A DNA stretch of 42,227 bases from an uncultured Bacteroidota bacterium (GTDB lineage Bacteria; Bacteroidota; Bacteroidia; Chitinophagales; LD1). The stretch is taken from NCBI GenBank assembly GCA_903861145.1, contig CAIOTH010000115.1:1-42227 (forward strand), written 5' to 3'. Shown here piece after piece: positions 40,092 through 42,227 of this stretch (positions are counted from its first letter, which is position 1; the number at the start of each line of letters is the position of its first letter). A program made the position numbers and the translations under genes. Below the pieces are notes generated by a model. The model was not told the DNA's origin. It made no database searches and saw nothing but the letters and a program-made list of their open reading frames with translations.

Positions 40092-40172
40092 CAGCCTCCT
40101 CACCCTGCCCTCTCCCAAGGAGAGGGTTCAAAGTCCTTCTCGTTGGGAGAAGGATTTAGGATGAGGAGGCTG
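40092..40172. repeat. Long inverted repeat with two internal hairpins
   Basis: Outer arms CAGCCTCCTCA (40092-40102) and TGAGGAGGCTG (40162-40172). Inside are CCCTCTCC/GGAGAGGG (40108-40126) and TCCTTCTC/GAGAAGGA (40134-40154). The whole would fold as a three-way cross. Confidence 0.7.
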
Positions 40173-40176
40173 TTTC

Positions 40177-40283
40177 GGGTTAGGGATAGAAGCGGAAAGC
40201 CCGCAGCGCTGCTTTGAGCGCGAGGACTTGTAGCGGATAGCCCGCCCCATGCCCCCGATAGCTATCGGGAGCATGGGGAACCC
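40177..40283 (+). ncRNA. Structured dispersed repeat, copy 3
   Basis: 107 bases from GGGTTAGGGATAG to GGGGAACCC. The terminal stem is CCCCATGC, CCCGATAG/CTATCGGG, GCATGGGG (40245-40278): the T-A pair of copy 1 is replaced by A-T, a compensatory change. It starts five bases after the long inverted repeat. Confidence 0.55.
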
Positions 40284-40410
40284 CATCATTGTGCAAGTCG
40301 GGTTAAAATGCAGAGGGCGTAACTTATGCCAACTTAAACCTTTGGTTAAGTTATTGGTATTGGCGAAAAGGATGCGTTTCTTTTTATAATATTACAGTAA
40401 ATAGCCCGCC

Positions 40411-42227
40411 ATGATTAAAAATATACTTGTTATAGTAAGCACCATACTTTACTTTGGCAGTTTTGCACAGTCGCACGTGTTACCGGTTAGGCCCGGTGTT
40501 GACCCCGCACTGGCCCCTTTTTACCACGGTGTAGCCTCGGGCGACCCGCTGGCTGACAGGGTGATAATATGGACGCGCGTAACAACGCCCGCAGCTTCGG
40601 CCAGTGTTGATTGGCAAATGGCTACTGATACCGCTTTTGGCAATGTGGTAAATTCGGGAACGGTCACTACCGACAGCTCGGTAGATTATACGGTGAAGGT
40701 TGATGTTACAGGTTTGCAGGCCAATAGCTGGTATTACTACCGGTTTAAATCGGGCGGGGCTACTTCGTTAACCGGTAGAACAAGAACCATACCGGTGGGT
40801 AACGTTGATAGTTTACGCTTTGCGTTTTTCTCGTGTTCAAACTTTCAGGCCGGTTATTTTAATGGATACCGGGATATTGCCAAGCGTAATGATATTGACG
40901 CTGTGATACACCTGGGCGATTGGTATTACGAATATGCCGCCGGCGGTTATGGCTACATTAACGACACTAACCGTTTGCATGCTTATGTTAACGATGCTTA
41001 CACTTACAACGATTATATATTGGCGCACTCGCAATATAAACTCGACCTGGACTTGCGCGCCATGTTGCAGGAGTATCCGCTGATAAGTATTTGGGACGAC
41101 CATGAAACTGCCAATAACTCGTGGTACGGCGGGGCACAAAACCACAACCCCGCTACGCAAGGCGATTGGTTTGTGCGCAAGGCGGCCGCCTTTAAAGCGT
41201 ATTTTGAATGGATGCCTATTCGACCGCTGGCACCGGGAAACGACAGCATCGTTCACCGGTCGGCTAATTGGGGAAATTTGTTGAACATGATTATGCTTGA
41301 TACCCGTTATGAGCACCGCGACTCGTCGCTGGGTAGCAACATTCCGTTAACCGACCCATTAATGAGCGATACCAACAGGCAAATGTTAGGGCCTAATCAA
41401 TTAAGCTGGTTAAAAACGCAGCTAAACGATACCGGCACCCAATGGAAAATAATGGGTAACCAGGTAATGATTGCGCCTTTGCTAATTGGCACTTCGGTTG
41501 CCAACGGCGACCAGTGGGATGGCTACCCGGCCGAAAGAAAAAGAGTTTTTAACCACATTATACAGCACAACGTTAAAGACGTGGTTTTTATTACCGGCGA
41601 TATACATTCATCGTGGGCCAGCGACCTGCCATACGCAGATTCGGTAGCCGGTTACGTGCCTGCCACCGGTGCAGGTTCGGTTGCGGTTGAATTTGTTGGT
41701 TCGAGTATTACGTCGCCGGGTGCACCGGGCATTAGCCCTACCCTGATTGAAAGTGTTGACCCCTGGTATAAATATATTGACCTTACATTGCACGGCTACG
41801 CACTGTTAGACGTAAATAAACAGCGCACCCAATGCGATTGGATACACATGAGCACGCTTACCAGCCGCACCTACACCGCCAGCGACGATGCACAATGGAT
41901 GACCATGGATGGCACCCGCCATATTGTGCAAGCACCGGCTGTATTGGGCCCGCGCACCGGTAACCCGCCGTTATTACCGAACGACAATACCACTACCGCT
42001 GTAAGCAACATTGAAAACAATATGATAGTAATTACCTGCTATCCTAACCCTACAACCAGCGATGTGGCTATTCAATATTATTTATCGCAACCGGCTAAGG
42101 TTAGGTTAACCATTAGCAATTTGCTGGGCCAGGTGGTTTATACCCAAAGTAATGAAAACCCAAGCGGAGTTTGCAGCGCTACCCTAAGCATGCATGACTT
42201 TGCCGCAGGCACATACCTTGTAAGCCT
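40411..42227 (+). CDS. phoD: PhoD-family phosphatase/phosphodiesterase with T9SS tail (3' partial)
   Basis: 605 codons run open off the end of the window. A signal peptide (KNILVIVSTILYFGSFAQ) is followed by the PhoD N-terminal Fn-like domain (YHGVASGDPLADRVIIWTRV) and the metallophosphatase domain. Its metal and catalytic motifs are HLGDWYYEY (D170), ISIWDDHETANN (D229, D230, H231), GNQVMIAP and ITGDIHSSW (D397, H399). PhoD enzymes hydrolyse phosphomonoesters and diesters, using Ca and Fe, to scavenge phosphate. From about residue 545 (VITCYPNPTTSDVAI, then GQVVYTQS, AAGTYLVS) a type A T9SS sorting domain begins, cut by the window. The enzyme would therefore be secreted or surface-bound. No Pho box-like site was identified upstream. 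Confidence 0.93.
   Translation, partial: MIKNILVIVSTILYFGSFAQSHVLPVRPGVDPALAPFYHGVASGDPLADRVIIWTRVTTPAASASVDWQMATDTAFGNVVNSGTVTTDSSVDYTVKVDVTGLQANSWYYYRFKSGGATSLTGRTRTIPVGNVDSLRFAFFSCSNFQAGYFNGYRDIAKRNDIDAVIHLGDWYYEYAAGGYGYINDTNRLHAYVNDAYTYNDYILAHSQYKLDLDLRAMLQEYPLISIWDDHETANNSWYGGAQNHNPATQGDWFVRKAAAFKAYFEWMPIRPLAPGNDSIVHRSANWGNLLNMIMLDTRYEHRDSSLGSNIPLTDPLMSDTNRQMLGPNQLSWLKTQLNDTGTQWKIMGNQVMIAPLLIGTSVANGDQWDGYPAERKRVFNHIIQHNVKDVVFITGDIHSSWASDLPYADSVAGYVPATGAGSVAVEFVGSSITSPGAPGISPTLIESVDPWYKYIDLTLHGYALLDVNKQRTQCDWIHMSTLTSRTYTASDDAQWMTMDGTRHIVQAPAVLGPRTGNPPLLPNDNTTTAVSNIENNMIVITCYPNPTTSDVAIQYYLSQPAKVRLTISNLLGQVVYTQSNENPSGVCSATLSMHDFAAGTYLVS

Larger units (their letters stand above)
39281..40410. 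other. 1.1 kb gene-free, repeat-rich region
   Basis: No convincing gene is seen on either strand. It holds the promoter of the small secreted protein, octamer repeats (39385-39408), REP-like copy D, a CTCCCC/GGGGAG hairpin (39624-39638), an A/T-rich stretch with repeated AAAGTAGAC, a CTCCCCAAAA repeat (40042-40082), a long inverted repeat (40092-40172) and structured repeat copy 3. Confidence 0.6.

Noticed and set aside
1-42227. tRNA, rRNA, riboswitch, integrase or insertion sequence
   Set aside because: Looked for by eye (clover-leaf ends, transposase motifs, known aptamer cores) and none was convincing; the dispersed palindromes are the only mobile-like elements.

Overview
The window reads as chromosomal DNA of a Bacteroidota bacterium, most likely Sphingobacteriales or Chitinophagales. 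The evidence is five surface or secreted proteins carrying type IX secretion (T9SS) sorting domains of both type A and type B, SprB-type and CHU_C domains, many small SCKKEP-style lipoproteins, TAnnTTTG-like -7 promoter elements, and few Shine-Dalgarno sequences. No tRNA, rRNA, CRISPR array, integrase or transposase was recognised.

Layout. 1-9.7 kb: the 3' end of a giant SprB-repeat T9SS cargo protein, a DUF1772-like membrane protein, an HPF/RaiA-like protein, a two-helix membrane peptide, a kelch protein with a type B sorting domain, a degenerate CPBP-family membrane protein and a HemG-like flavodoxin. 9.8-12.7 kb: a collagen-like/S74 tail-fibre gene split by an in-frame TAG exactly where the surrounding motif suggests a TGG tryptophan codon. 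12.9-19.5 kb: a LuxR-type regulator, a small secreted protein, a GH5 glycosidase and a YCF48/FnIII adhesin-like protein, the last two with T9SS tails. 19.7-25 kb: a cluster of unrecognised membrane proteins ending in a 761-residue fusion of a trypsin-like protease to a zinc phospholipase C/P1-nuclease-like domain. 25-36.5 kb: small lipoproteins, an L,D-transpeptidase, a lone nucleotidyltransferase, a SnoaL-like protein, an ankyrin protein, a single-domain response regulator with a C9 tract at its start, an HTH protein, an ethylbenzene-dehydrogenase-like haem protein and a small membrane operon. 36.5-42.2 kb: an Old Yellow Enzyme whose N-terminus appears frameshifted, a tandem duplication of Cys-rich lipoproteins, a 1.1 kb repeat-rich gap, and the 5' part of a PhoD-type phosphatase with a T9SS tail.

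The coherent theme is cell-surface and secreted biology: T9SS cargo, polysaccharide and phosphate scavenging, peptidoglycan cross-linking and lipoproteins. No single pathway operon is present. The intergenic DNA is unusually rich in dispersed elements: three copies of a structured ~95-107 bp repeat whose terminal stem changes in a compensatory way, four copies of a REP-like GTTGGCG/CGCCAAC palindrome, the palindrome TCCCGATAGCTATCGGGA, and phased 8-bp AATGTGTT-type repeats.

The observations most worth following are the protease-nuclease fusion (possible self-activating zymogen), the amber codon in the S74 fibre gene, the oxidoreductase frameshift, and the structured repeat family. All functions are inferred from sequence read by eye; no database search was run.
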